DNA of 44,401 nt from Desulfopila aestuarii DSM 18488 (GCA_945863875.1 CAMBBS010000037.1:1-44401); one strand, 5' to 3'; shown: positions 1 through 8,440, counted from the first letter of the stretch. Program-made: numbers and translations. Notes: generated from the letters alone by a model not told the origin.

Positions 1-87
1 CGTTCCCATTCCGAACACGGAAGTTAAGCTCTTTTGCGCCGATGGTACTGCACGGGCGACTGTGTGGGAGAGTAGGACACCGCCGTT
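1..87 (+). rRNA. rrf: 5S ribosomal RNA, 3' portion (cut by window edge)
   Basis: The first ~87 bases match the 3' three quarters of bacterial 5S rRNA: the CCATTCCGAACACGGAAG loop B/C segment, then the GCGCCGATGGTACTGC and TGGGAGAGTAGGACACCGCCG segments. The first ~30 bases of the gene lie outside the window. It is followed directly by a strong intrinsic terminator, so this is the end of an rRNA operon transcribed to the right. The exact 3' end is uncertain by a few bases. Confidence 0.95.
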
Positions 88-98
88 TTTTATACAAC

Positions 99-132
99 AA
101 AAGCCCCTGACACCTTCGTGTCAGGGGCTTTT
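99..132 (+). terminator. Intrinsic terminator of the rRNA operon
   Basis: A perfect 15-bp inverted repeat (AAAAGCCCCTGACAC and GTGTCAGGGGCTTTT) flanks a CTTC loop, and the right arm ends in four T. It lies a few bases after 5S rRNA, where an rRNA operon terminator is expected. Confidence 0.9.
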
Positions 133-254
133 GTCGTTTGCGGCTAGCAGCGCGGTAAGACAAGTAAAATATAAATATAAAGGCTATACGATTAAAAAAC
201 TGTTAAAATCATGATCAATTTTCACTACGCCATTAATCATTTGGAGATATGCAT

Positions 255-695
255 ATGAGCCAGTTACATGATCTGTACAAAGCAGTCGGCAATAAGCTTT
301 TCAGCCAGAAAGTTTGTGAGATAGCTCCTTATTTCGCCACCATTGATCCACAATTTGTCGATCTTCACCCCGGATACAGCGAAGTCGTCATGCCAAACAC
401 CAGAGAAGTGCATAACCATCTGGGGACGGTTCATGCTATCGCCATGTGTAATCTTGCAGAAATAGCCGCTGGAATAATGACAGATGTTTCCATCCCCGAG
501 ACATGCCGATGGATTCCGGTCGGTATGCGGGTCAGATATCTGGCTAAAGCCAAAACCAGCCTGCGAGGCATCGCCGACGGCAGAGAGATTGACTGGAACA
601 CACCCGGAGAAATCGAAGTCCCTGTCACTATCACCGACACCGACGGCCTTGAGGTCTGTGCAGCATTTATTATCGTCAAAGTAAGTTTAAAATAA
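255..695 (+). CDS. Hotdog-fold protein (DUF4442/PaaI thioesterase-like)
   Basis: A protein of about 146 residues. The order of segments is that of small hotdog-fold thioesterase-like proteins of the DUF4442/PaaI group: an N-terminal helix, then HNHLGTVHAIAMCNLAE, which resembles the hotdog helix with its N/H...G..HA.A.....E pattern, then strands ending in AAFIIVKVSL. Such proteins hydrolyse acyl-CoA or bind acyl groups, but the substrate cannot be told here. The ATG at 255 is preferred over the one at 249 because GGAG at 243-246 is 8 bases from 255 but only 2 from 249. The gene stands alone after the rRNA operon terminator and is followed by a sigma-factor gene in the same direction with a gap of about 90 bases. 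Confidence 0.75.
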   Translation: MSQLHDLYKAVGNKLFSQKVCEIAPYFATIDPQFVDLHPGYSEVVMPNTREVHNHLGTVHAIAMCNLAEIAAGIMTDVSIPETCRWIPVGMRVRYLAKAKTSLRGIADGREIDWNTPGEIEVPVTITDTDGLEVCAAFIIVKVSLK

Positions 696-787
696 CTCTC
701 AACAACGACAAAGCAGCGAGAATTCTTTTTATATGCTGGTGTGGTAATCCTTTATTATTGAAAATAATTTGTGATATCATTTCGGTT

Positions 788-2053
788 ATGCAATGTATTT
801 TGAAACTGGCATCACGCCTTTTTCAAAATATATTGACCACCCAGATGATCAAAATGCGAAATCGACAAAAAATCTCGCCGGAACAAATGGATCTGCTGGC
901 GACAAGTCCATCGCTGCTGCCATTTTCCATGCGGGTTAAAGAGCTTTCTCTCAGTCCCCGCCTTGAAGAAAAAACATTGCTACAGGAAGGCAGGTTGCCT
1001 GGTGACCCGCAGATGAGAATGCGGGAGTGTTGTCAGCTCACTGTGGCCGATGAAAAAGAGTTGGCAACAGAAGTGCTTCTCCTCCGGCATCGTTTCACTG
1101 AACTCGTTTTAAACTCGCGAAAATTCAGGCAGGCAGCACTGACTATCGTGCAAAATATTTATCTATTCCGTAACAGAAGAATATTTTTTAGCAGCAACAG
1201 CCGAACATCTACCGAGGAAGAACGACAGGAAGCTCTTCATCTGTTCAGCGCCCCCTCCTCCAGCATTACCATCCCCCTGGCAAAGACATTCCAACATCTT
1301 ATACTCGCCCGGGTCTGGCATCGTATCCTTGCTAACTCCACACAAGCCGAACATGAAGAGCAGCAATTCATTGCGCTTCACGGTGTTGTCGAAAAACTTA
1401 ACACTATCAGAAATATCTATATACTGCTCACCATGGGGCTGGTAAGAAAGCTTGCCGCCCGGATCAACGAAATCTACAAAGAATCCGTTACCTTCGAAGA
1501 TGCAATCCAGATCGGCAGTTTTGGTGTGGCCCGAGCTGCTTATCGCTATCACCCGTCACATGGGATTCGCTTTTCAACTTTTTCGGCTAACTGGGTATTT
1601 AAAGAAATCCAGCGTCAATCACTGGAGGGCCGCCTCATTCGCCTCTCAAGCAATACCGTGGAGAGATACAGCAGAGCAGTAAAAGAGCAAGACACGGAAA
1701 ATTTAGATAGGTTTTTGACATGCATTAAGGATGCAACACCTATTGAAGAAGCGACCTCTCTTGAGGAGTGGAGTACCTCTAGGACCGAACAAAGTCCCGA
1801 CAGCTCCCCGCTTGCCGGAAATTTTGAAGCCCGGGAGGTCCATGCAATATTGCTGCGAGCCATTGATGAACAGTTATCGACAAAATGTGGCGATATCATC
1901 AAACGTCGCTATGGTTTTCCACCATATCGTGGCAAGGCGCAGTCGGTTATCGCCATCAGCAAGATATATGAGGTAACCAGAGGGAGTATATATCAACGGG
2001 AACAAATTGCTTTGAAAAAACTCATTTGTCACCTCGAACCTGAACTATTCTAG
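788..2053 (+). CDS. Divergent sigma-70 family RNA polymerase sigma factor
   Basis: The middle of the protein (roughly residues 205-287) reads as sigma region 2: a region 2.1 helix around GLVRKLAARI, then FEDAIQIGSFGVARAAYRY (2.2), and the 2.3/2.4 stretch IRFSTFSANWVFKEIQRQ. This is close to the F..YA.WWI+..I core of primary-type sigma factors. The last ~60 residues form region 4 with a helix-turn-helix (IAISKIYEVTRGSIYQREQIALKKL). Region 3 is short or degenerate, with an acidic, Ser-rich linker. The ~200 residues before region 2 hold a possible region 1.2 (LTVADEKELATEV) and an insert of about 100 residues before 2.1. No good ribosome-binding site is visible: the first ATG (788) is used, but TTG 758 and ATG 846 are possible. 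The promoters it serves are unknown, and no anti-sigma gene is adjacent. Confidence 0.8.
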   Translation: MQCILKLASRLFQNILTTQMIKMRNRQKISPEQMDLLATSPSLLPFSMRVKELSLSPRLEEKTLLQEGRLPGDPQMRMRECCQLTVADEKELATEVLLLRHRFTELVLNSRKFRQAALTIVQNIYLFRNRRIFFSSNSRTSTEEERQEALHLFSAPSSSITIPLAKTFQHLILARVWHRILANSTQAEHEEQQFIALHGVVEKLNTIRNIYILLTMGLVRKLAARINEIYKESVTFEDAIQIGSFGVARAAYRYHPSHGIRFSTFSANWVFKEIQRQSLEGRLIRLSSNTVERYSRAVKEQDTENLDRFLTCIKDATPIEEATSLEEWSTSRTEQSPDSSPLAGNFEAREVHAILLRAIDEQLSTKCGDIIKRRYGFPPYRGKAQSVIAISKIYEVTRGSIYQREQIALKKLICHLEPELF

Positions 2054-2101
2054 CGGATTATGGCGAGGTATACCCAGAAGACACAAGATCCGGCGGGATA
2101 A

Positions 2102-2401
2102 TCATTTTATCTTACCGAGTACACTTGATATCTTCTCTTCCATAGTCTGTGAACGATCTGTTCGGGTACCTAGTTTTATGGTCGTTGTGATACGAGGAGC
2201 ACCCATACCATGCACTTTTTCATGACAGGATTTCACCGCCGCCATCACCTCGTCCCACTCACCTTCAATATTAGTCCCATAGGCATGCAGCTGGGTTTTT
2301 AATCCCGTTTTTCCGAGTAGTTCATGGCAGGCTGCCACGTATTCCGACACAGAGACGCCTACTCCCATAGGTACAATGCACAGATCTATAATCACTTTCA
2401 T
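2102..2401 (-). CDS. MTH1187-family thiamine-binding protein
   Basis: A 99-residue ferredoxin-like protein matching the MTH1187/YkoF thiamine-binding family (old DUF77). It begins MKVIIDLCIVPMGVGVSVSEYV, continues with LHAYGTNIEGEWDEVMAAVK, and ends with the conserved region TTTIKLGTRTDR. Family length is about 95-105, so it is complete. Members bind thiamine or thiamine-like ligands and may sense or buffer them in the cytoplasm. The ATG at 2401 is chosen because TTTTGGAGAGAGTT precedes it; the longer TTG reading would bury that site. It is convergent with the sigma factor gene and stands alone. Confidence 0.85.
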   Translation of the reverse strand: MKVIIDLCIVPMGVGVSVSEYVAACHELLGKTGLKTQLHAYGTNIEGEWDEVMAAVKSCHEKVHGMGAPRITTTIKLGTRTDRSQTMEEKISSVLGKIK

Positions 2402-2566
2402 AACTCTCTCCAAAAATGAATATTTTCCACAACGCCGCTTCGAGATTTTTAAACCGGCACCTTTTAAAAGAACAGGTTGACAGACAGTTCTGCGGTTGTA
2501 ACTTTAGGCAGACAAGAAATATCGATAAAATACGAGGCGAAACAGGAACAAACTTAAGGTACTTCT

Positions 2567-3424
2567 ATGAAATCAAAACACTCCCTCACTTCCGTTTTGT
2601 GGAATGTCCTGCTTATCACCTTTGGTGCATTCGTCTATGCTGCCGGAGCTGAAGCCATTCTTGTTCATCATAATTTTATTATCGGTGGAATTTATGGCAC
2701 CGGGCTCCTCATCTATTATGAGACCAATCTCTTTTCTCCTGGCATCTGGTATTTTCTGCTTAATATTCCTCTTCTCATCACCGGCTGGATATTTTTAAGC
2801 AAACGTTTCTTTTTTTACAGTCTCTATGGTGTTTGCGCATTATCACTTTTTGCCGAATTGCTGACACTGAACTTTATGATTAATGATCAGCTGTACGCAG
2901 CCATTGCAGGGGGAGCTATTTGCGGCGTAGGTGCGGGCATTAATCTGAGATCAAGAGGGTCATCAGGGGGATTGGACATTATCGCCATCATTTTAAATCA
3001 GAAATTCAATTTCGGCGTGGGGAAGTTCTTCATGCTCTACAATGCGGCCCTCTTTGCCTTTATGCTCACCCAGTACCAGCCGGACATTGTCATTGCTTCA
3101 ATTATCCTGACCTTTATTTCATCAGTTTCTCTTGAACATGTGCTGGCAATGTTCAACCAGAGAAAAATAGTCTATATTTTAAGCGATAACTACGAAGAAC
3201 TAGTCGATGCGATAACGCATGACCTGCATCTCGGAGCAACTCTAATCGAAGCAAGAGGAGCCTATTCGGGCAAACGAAAACAGATGCTGATGACCATAAC
3301 CAACAATCTTCAGCTGAAGCGCCTTGAAGAAAAAGTGTTCACTATAGACCCGGACGCCCTCTTCATTGTAGAAAACAGTTTCAATGTCATTGGATCTAAC
3401 TTCGGAAAACGAAAAATGTATTAG
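2567..3424 (+). CDS. YitT family integral membrane protein
   Basis: A 285-residue membrane protein with about five hydrophobic helices in the first ~190 residues, including the conserved glycine-rich segments GGIYGTGLLIYY and SRGSSGGLDIIAIILN. The C-terminal cytoplasmic DUF2179 domain (about 195-285) contains GATLIEARGAYSGKRKQML and IDPDALFIVENSFNVIG. This is the YitT/YqfU/YebE architecture (DUF161 plus DUF2179). The function of the family is not settled; transport is commonly assumed. The gene is monocistronic and convergent with the serine hydrolase downstream. Confidence 0.9.
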   Translation: MKSKHSLTSVLWNVLLITFGAFVYAAGAEAILVHHNFIIGGIYGTGLLIYYETNLFSPGIWYFLLNIPLLITGWIFLSKRFFFYSLYGVCALSLFAELLTLNFMINDQLYAAIAGGAICGVGAGINLRSRGSSGGLDIIAIILNQKFNFGVGKFFMLYNAALFAFMLTQYQPDIVIASIILTFISSVSLEHVLAMFNQRKIVYILSDNYEELVDAITHDLHLGATLIEARGAYSGKRKQMLMTITNNLQLKRLEEKVFTIDPDALFIVENSFNVIGSNFGKRKMY

Positions 3425-3500
3425 GTCCTCTGCATTTGGTCTTGTTTTGTGATAACAAACCGTAATTTTTCGTTTATCGGCCGAGTGCCGTGGCGGCAAT

Positions 3501-5108
3501 TCACAGCAATCGATGCTGCTTTTTCATTTCGTCGTAAACCAGTGTCGATACCTCGCGAATGATCCGACTGCGGGAATGCATCCATTGACCATAATCTGAG
3601 GCCTTGGAACGTCTTTCGATAATGCCGACAATGACGTAAGGATATCGCCGGCCATTTTGAGTTTTAGGTACAAGTATACCCATATCGCCGCAAAGATGAC
3701 CAGTCGATCCGGTCTTATTATAGACGAGAGTCCCTTTGGGAATCGGGGTTCCATTATAAATACGGTCACGGCCGGGTAAAGCCATCAACCTCTTGATTTC
3801 CTTGTCTTTTGGTAATTTCGAATCCCAGAGTGCCTTCAAAAACCTCACATAATCAGCAGGTGAAGCGCTGTTCTGGTAGGTGCGACCACCTGCCGGAATG
3901 TATTCTTTAATTTTTGTCTTTTTAAAAATTTGACCATAATGCCGTTTCAAAATAGCATCACATTGAGCAGGTCCACCAACCTGTCGCATAGCCCAATTCG
4001 TCGCCGAATTACTACTCCTCTGGATCATGGCTTCCAGCTGCTGTCTGCCCTGGGGGCCATACTGAAGTTTACCTACGTTAACCTGATGAAAAAAGGCCAA
4101 GGCAATAAAGGGCTTTATCATACTCGCTGCCTGAAAGCCTTGATCGGCATTAATACCAATAATGTTCTTATTTTTTTCTAAATCATAAACCATCCATCCA
4201 GTTGATTCATCGCCGGCAAGCCGCCCATTTTTTCTCAGGTCATTTATATAGTTTTCAATCGACTGCTCAATGTTCGAAACAGTCGACGGTGAAGCAGCAG
4301 GTGCAGCAGATATATCCGGTACCGCCGGTATGGCACGGGGTAATTTTTTTAAAACTTTTGTTGTTGCAACAATTTTTTCCGGAAGGGATATCTCTGGAAT
4401 TGACTTAACAGCAGCAACTTCTGGAATCTGACACACCAGAGGCTTCTCTGGACCAACATCATCTATCATGCTGGATTCGCCATACATCACCATATTATTA
4501 TTTTCTTTGGTAATCGACGTCGAAATCTTTCTTGACTTCAACATCTTACCATGCATTTTCGCCACCCGAGTCGTTGACTCCTTGTCACCCCGGCGTCGAT
4601 AGATGAGGGTATAATTTCCAAAATCGGTCTTTTCAATAAAAAGATCGTTTTTCACTTCGCCCCCGAGACAACCATAGATGAGTTCAAATTTCTTTTTAAG
4701 CGGTTCCAGATTAGGTCCCATGCCATAGCTGACATTGTACAGGCTGTCGAAATCTTTTTCCTTTGTTGCATATGGTTCATCAAAACCTGCCTTGTCTAAC
4801 AACTCAGCATGTTTTATCAGGGTCTGTGTGACGGTTCCGGCGGAGTCATTCCCGTCATAGATCAAAGCATACTCATCGCCACGCCCAGCTATTTTCAACT
4901 TTTTTGTGACCGTTGCATCGAAAACCGCCCCCAATTCATCTTTGTAATCGAGAACCTTCTCGAGATCCTTGGTCAAAATGTAAATAATATCATACTTTTC
5001 ATTTTTCGCAGCCAAAGCATCAGACTGAAATAAAAATGTAAATACAGCTACTTGAAGGACAAGAACTATAAAGGAGCATGTAGAGGTCGGCAGATATAAA
5101 AACTTCAT
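3501..5108 (-). CDS. Exported serine hydrolase (class A beta-lactamase-like fold) with duplicated N-terminal domain
   Basis: A 535-residue protein. A signal peptide (about 1-34, ending DALAA) suggests export. Residues ~39-200 hold two copies of an ~80-residue domain: YDIIYILTKDLEKV...EYALIYDGND aligns with YNVSYGMGPNLEPL...NYTLIYRRRGD, and the pattern resembles SPOR-like peptidoglycan-binding folds. After a proline/alanine-rich linker (~225-275), the C-terminal half is a beta-lactamase-type serine hydrolase: SxxK as S329-M-I-K332, SxN as S365-S-N367, and K465-T-G467. The Glu-containing omega-loop motif of true class A beta-lactamases (ExxLN) is not seen, and NSASPADYVRFL lies in that region. 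A cell-wall D,D-peptidase or related acyl-serine enzyme is therefore as likely as a beta-lactamase. It is convergent with the YitT gene and has no operon partners. Confidence 0.85.
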   Translation of the reverse strand: MKFLYLPTSTCSFIVLVLQVAVFTFLFQSDALAAKNEKYDIIYILTKDLEKVLDYKDELGAVFDATVTKKLKIAGRGDEYALIYDGNDSAGTVTQTLIKHAELLDKAGFDEPYATKEKDFDSLYNVSYGMGPNLEPLKKKFELIYGCLGGEVKNDLFIEKTDFGNYTLIYRRRGDKESTTRVAKMHGKMLKSRKISTSITKENNNMVMYGESSMIDDVGPEKPLVCQIPEVAAVKSIPEISLPEKIVATTKVLKKLPRAIPAVPDISAAPAASPSTVSNIEQSIENYINDLRKNGRLAGDESTGWMVYDLEKNKNIIGINADQGFQAASMIKPFIALAFFHQVNVGKLQYGPQGRQQLEAMIQRSSNSATNWAMRQVGGPAQCDAILKRHYGQIFKKTKIKEYIPAGGRTYQNSASPADYVRFLKALWDSKLPKDKEIKRLMALPGRDRIYNGTPIPKGTLVYNKTGSTGHLCGDMGILVPKTQNGRRYPYVIVGIIERRSKASDYGQWMHSRSRIIREVSTLVYDEMKKQHRLL

Positions 5109-5457
5109 CTTAGAATTGGTTCCATCCGTATTTGAAAATTAAGCTTGCTACATTGAACAATAATTTGATTTGGAAACATATTTTTTACTCAGCTTACCTT
5201 AGAATTGCAAGCCAGACTTCTCAAAGCACGACAAAAGAAAGACTACGGCCACGCGCACAAGGACTGTTTTGGCGATAAGGAGAACACCGCATCGCCATTT
5301 TTTGCGCACCCTGCCATTAATGTTGCAACAATTTGTTATACCTCCTATTATAGCAGAAAAATGTAATTTTGAAGGATCTTTCTCGTCTTCAAATTACGCC
5401 GTGCTTCTTTATATCTTAACGAGAGAGAATTTCAACCTATTCGGCCAGAAAACCGCT
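5109..5457. other. Divergent intergenic region between serine hydrolase and GDPD genes
   Basis: About 350 bases of AT-rich sequence separate the two divergent genes. A good sigma-70 promoter for the rightward gene is visible (separate entry). An in-frame extension of the GDPD reading frame back to TTG 5269 exists, but it has no recognisable domain and would place the promoter inside the gene. No RNA gene or repeat was seen. Confidence 0.6.
5323..5351 (+). promoter_or_regulatory. Putative sigma-70 promoter of the GDPD gene
   Basis: TTGCAA (5323-5328) and TATTAT (5346-5351) are separated by exactly 17 bases. This predicts a transcript starting near 5358, upstream of the preferred ATG at 5458 and downstream of the longer TTG start at 5269, which supports the shorter protein. 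Seen by eye only. Confidence 0.5.
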
Positions 5458-6279
5458 ATGACATTTTTTGATAATTTTCAGTCACTTCGACTCATTGCTG
5501 CGCATCGCGGCTTCCGTGCCCACCATCCGGAAAACACCCTTTCCGCTTTTAAGGCAAGTGTCGGCCGCTGTCATTTCATCGAGTTGGATATCCAGATGAG
5601 CAAAGATTTTGTCCCCGTGGTCTTCCACGACCCCAGCCTGGAGAGGACAAGTAATGCAGAAGAAATATGCAAACAATTGGGTTTACACTCCTTGCATGTC
5701 AGTGACTGGACACTTTCTCAACTCAAAAAGCTTGATATCGGCTCATGGTTTGTTGATACCGATCCTTTTGGCACCATCATTAGAAATGAAACATCTGCCG
5801 AACAGCTCATGAAAGAGATGCCCCAGGCCGTCATGACCCTCGAAGAACTACTTCTCCACCCGGCATTACGCAAGATGCCAATAAATATTGAAATCAAGGA
5901 CCATCGAGGAAAAGAACAAAATAAAAAGGTGACGGAATGTGTCCTTGGGGTGATCCTGCGCACCAACTCTGCCGGGCGAGTTCTCATTTCCTCCTTTAAT
6001 CACGACTACCTTGTCATCGCAAAAAATTGCGCTCCGACAATTTCAACCGCTGCCCTGCAGCATCGTTCTCACCCGAAAAACCTTGTTGATTATCTAAAAT
6101 CTCTCGGGGTTGCAGCCTATCACCCCGCCGATGAAATCGCCGATGCCGCCCTTATCAAAAAACTCCGGGCCGCAGGACTGGGTATAAATGTCTATACGGT
6201 AAATTCTGCCAAACGTCAACAAGAGCTCTTTGCCATGGGAGCTACCGCAGTATTTACCGACTTTCCAATACTGCCGTAG
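5458..6279 (+). CDS. Glycerophosphodiester phosphodiesterase
   Basis: A 273-residue protein of the GDPD TIM-barrel family, which cleaves glycerophosphodiesters to sn-glycerol 3-phosphate and an alcohol. Conserved elements appear in order: LIAAHRGFRAHHPENTLSAF with the catalytic HRG and the PENT motif; ELDIQMSKDFVPVVFHD with the metal-binding E.D and the second catalytic H; NIEIKD in the middle; and the C-terminal VYTVNSAKRQQELFAMGATAVFTDFP. The ATG at 5458 puts the domain about 10 residues from the N-terminus, which is usual for cytoplasmic GDPDs. No signal peptide is seen in that form. The extended TTG form adds 63 unrelated residues. It is followed by a gap of about 330 bases before glyA. 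Confidence 0.9.
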   Translation: MTFFDNFQSLRLIAAHRGFRAHHPENTLSAFKASVGRCHFIELDIQMSKDFVPVVFHDPSLERTSNAEEICKQLGLHSLHVSDWTLSQLKKLDIGSWFVDTDPFGTIIRNETSAEQLMKEMPQAVMTLEELLLHPALRKMPINIEIKDHRGKEQNKKVTECVLGVILRTNSAGRVLISSFNHDYLVIAKNCAPTISTAALQHRSHPKNLVDYLKSLGVAAYHPADEIADAALIKKLRAAGLGINVYTVNSAKRQQELFAMGATAVFTDFPILP

Positions 6280-6606
6280 ACAGCGACGTGGGGCGTTCAT
6301 TACCATCCTCCTCCTCTTCCATGAATCCGCGTGGTAACTCCTTCTTTTCGTCCTTTTGCACTTTCTTCTGTTCAATTTCTCCTGTTTTTATTATAGTTAC
6401 TGCCTCATTGTTGAGAGCAAACACTATTTATCAATTTTACTCGTACAATCAACCATTTCAATTGCAGGTACTCTTTGCCTAAAAGCCGGCAGCTCATTGG
6501 CCCTCCCCATCGAAAGACAGGTCAGTCCCTTGTGACCGGGTACGACCCTACTGCGGCAATGACGATACGTACGGGTTGACAAGAAGAAGAGCCACAAGGA
6601 GATACA
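6280..6606 (+). other. Intergenic region / glyA leader
   Basis: This stretch contains no convincing gene. The first ~120 bases are pyrimidine-rich on the plus strand. TACAAT at 6444-6449 could be a -10 element, but no good -35 lies upstream of it. The segment 6490-6580 is GC-richer, with several complementary short blocks (CCCTTGTGACCGGG, GTACGACCC, CGTACGGG). I checked it against the ZTP (pfl) consensus known from glyA leaders and found no match. Confidence 0.4.
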
Positions 6607-7857
6607 ATGGAAAGTGTTAAAGACCTTGATCCGGAAATCTACTCACTGGTCATGCAGGAAGAGCGGCGGCAAAATGACAAGATTCGCTTGATCGCCTCGG
6701 AAAACTATGTCTCAAAGGCTGTTCTGGAAACCACCGGATCAGTCCTAACGAATAAATATTCCGAAGGATATGCCGGCAAACGTTACTATGAGGGACAACA
6801 GCTGATCGATCAGGTCGAACAGCTGGCAATCAATCGGGCAAAAGCGTTATTCGGGGCAGAGCATGTCAACGTTCAGCCTTATAGCGGATCACCAGCAAAT
6901 ATAGCAACGTACCTGGCCTTCCTCAATCCAGGCGATACCATTCTCGGCATGGCCCTACCCCATGGCGGTCATCTGACGCATGGCGCCAAGGTGAGTATTT
7001 CCGGCCGCTACTTTGATGCCCAGTCCTACGAACTTGATGCTGCAACAGGACTCCTCAATTACGACAACATTCGCCAAAGGGCTTTGGCGGTGCGACCTAA
7101 AATCATCATTGCCGGCCATTCCGCCTATCCGAGGATTCTCGATTTCAAGATATTCAGGCAGATTGCCGATGAAGTAGATGCTCTGCTCATGGTGGATATG
7201 GCCCATTTCGCCGGACTTGTCGCTGGCGGTGTCCATCCCTCCCCGGTGCCTTATGCCGATGTCGTGACCACCACGACCCATAAATCGCTGAGAGGTCCAA
7301 GAGGTGCGATGATTCTCTGCAAAGCCAAACACGCCCAGGCAATTGACAAAGCGGTTTTCCCCGGTGTGCAGGGCGGCCCTCACGATAACACCACTGCAGC
7401 CATTGCCGTAGCCTTAAAAGAGGCGGCGACCGATTCTTTTAAGAGATATGCCACGCAGATCCTCAAAAATGCCAAAACCCTGGCGGATTCTCTTATGGCC
7501 AAAGGTTTTACCCTGATCACCAATGGCACGGACAATCACCTTATGCTTGTCGATCTCACCAATAAAAATATCTCCGGAAAAACTGCCGCCAAAGCATTGG
7601 ACAAGGCAGGAATCGTCCTCAATTACAATGTAGTCCCCTACGATAAACGAAAGCCTGTTGATCCCAGTGGTATCCGTATAGGAACCCCGGCAGTCACCAC
7701 CCGCGGCTTCAAAGAAAATGAAATGCTGCTGGTCAGTTCTCTTATCGAAAAAGTCATTGGCGACCCGGAAAACGACGAACTTCTTGCAAATACCGCAGAA
7801 GAAGTGAAAAAGCTCTGCAGCCATTTTCCCGCACCCGGTCTTGAACATCTGCACTGA
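6607..7857 (+). CDS. glyA: Serine hydroxymethyltransferase
   Basis: A 416-residue PLP enzyme converting serine and tetrahydrofolate to glycine and 5,10-methylene-THF, the main source of one-carbon units. Family signatures: IRLIASENYVS near the N-terminus, YSEGYAGKRYYEG, HGGHLTHG, VDMAHFAGLVAGG, and the PLP-lysine motif TTTTHKSLRGPRG (Lys about 226), then FPGVQGGPH. Length is standard (about 415-420). AAGGAG lies 7 bases before the ATG at 6607. A hairpin follows the stop codon at once. The gene is monocistronic here. Confidence 0.98.
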   Translation: MESVKDLDPEIYSLVMQEERRQNDKIRLIASENYVSKAVLETTGSVLTNKYSEGYAGKRYYEGQQLIDQVEQLAINRAKALFGAEHVNVQPYSGSPANIATYLAFLNPGDTILGMALPHGGHLTHGAKVSISGRYFDAQSYELDAATGLLNYDNIRQRALAVRPKIIIAGHSAYPRILDFKIFRQIADEVDALLMVDMAHFAGLVAGGVHPSPVPYADVVTTTTHKSLRGPRGAMILCKAKHAQAIDKAVFPGVQGGPHDNTTAAIAVALKEAATDSFKRYATQILKNAKTLADSLMAKGFTLITNGTDNHLMLVDLTNKNISGKTAAKALDKAGIVLNYNVVPYDKRKPVDPSGIRIGTPAVTTRGFKENEMLLVSSLIEKVIGDPENDELLANTAEEVKKLCSHFPAPGLEHLH

Positions 7858-7890
7858 TTATTCAGCACCGTCCACACATATCATTAAGAC

Positions 7891-7937
7891 AGCACATCTT
7901 CTGGACTGCAAACATTCAGCAGGGCCGAAGATGTGCT
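7891..7937 (+). terminator. Hairpin after glyA, probable terminator
   Basis: AGCACATCTTC (7891-7901) is exactly complementary to GAAGATGTGCT (7927-7937). The 25-base interior can form a further CTGC/GCAG stem. It lacks a long T tract (tail CTTCGATG), so it may act as a weak or Rho-assisted terminator or as a 3' stabilising hairpin. It lies 33 bases after the glyA stop codon. Confidence 0.5.
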
Positions 7938-7980
7938 CTTCGATGCCGGTGGCCTCTTGTGGTCACCGGCCAATTCAGAG

Positions 7981-8440
7981 ACAGGCTCTTTTGATTTTTC
8001 AGGCTTCCTGGTGGCGGAAATTATTCTTGGTGTCGGCGCGGCAGCTTTATCCCGGGCGCCGACCCGGCAATGCTTTTTGACAGCCTGGCGGTCACTTCGC
8101 GCCAGCAGCGATATCTGCAGTTCGAGGGACGAATCGCCTCCCTTGGCAATTTTGCTGAAACCTTGCCAGCCGCCTGCGGCGGGTTGACCGATGCAATGGT
8201 CAGCCACCGAGCCGTCTATCTGTCCCAGGCGATAATTGCCGCACCGGCGGTCTCAGCTGCCCTGCTCCTCCTCAACCCGAGCAACGGTTCTGTCCATAAG
8301 CAGCCTGGGCATCCGCCTGGGCTTTAACCTCCTCGGGCCGGCCATCGGACTGATTCCATATGGTTTGACCTTATCGTTCGCCCTTGTTTTCGCAGGAATT
8401 CTTCTGCTTATACTGCCAATAATTACCGGCTGTCGTCTTA
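7981..8440 (+). pseudogene. Decayed MFS transporter remnant (frameshift plus large internal deletion)
   Basis: Translation in pieces gives recognisable major facilitator segments. GFLVAEIILGVGAAALS (to ~8053) is in one frame. GADPAMLFDSLAV...YLQFEGRIASLGNFAETL and YLSQAIIAAPAVSAALLLLNPS follow in another frame (~8055-8280). RATVLSISSLGIRLGFNLLGPAIGLI...YGLTLSFALVFAGILLLILP is in the first frame again (~8281-8420). The first switch is a one-base frameshift in TCCCGGGCG near 8052. The second joins the TM4-6 region directly to the TM10-12 region, so roughly half the transporter is missing, as is the first N-terminal part. There is no ribosome-binding site and no intact reading frame. The original substrate is unknown. 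Confidence 0.8.

Noticed and set aside
3501-5108. Call as an acquired class A beta-lactamase
   Set aside because: The SxxK, SxN and KTG motifs fit, but the omega-loop Glu motif is missing, the protein is twice the usual length, and there is no mobile-element context.
6288-6482. 64-codon frame between the GDPD gene and glyA
   Set aside because: Low-complexity Ser/Phe-rich sequence from a pyrimidine-rich stretch, with no ribosome-binding site.
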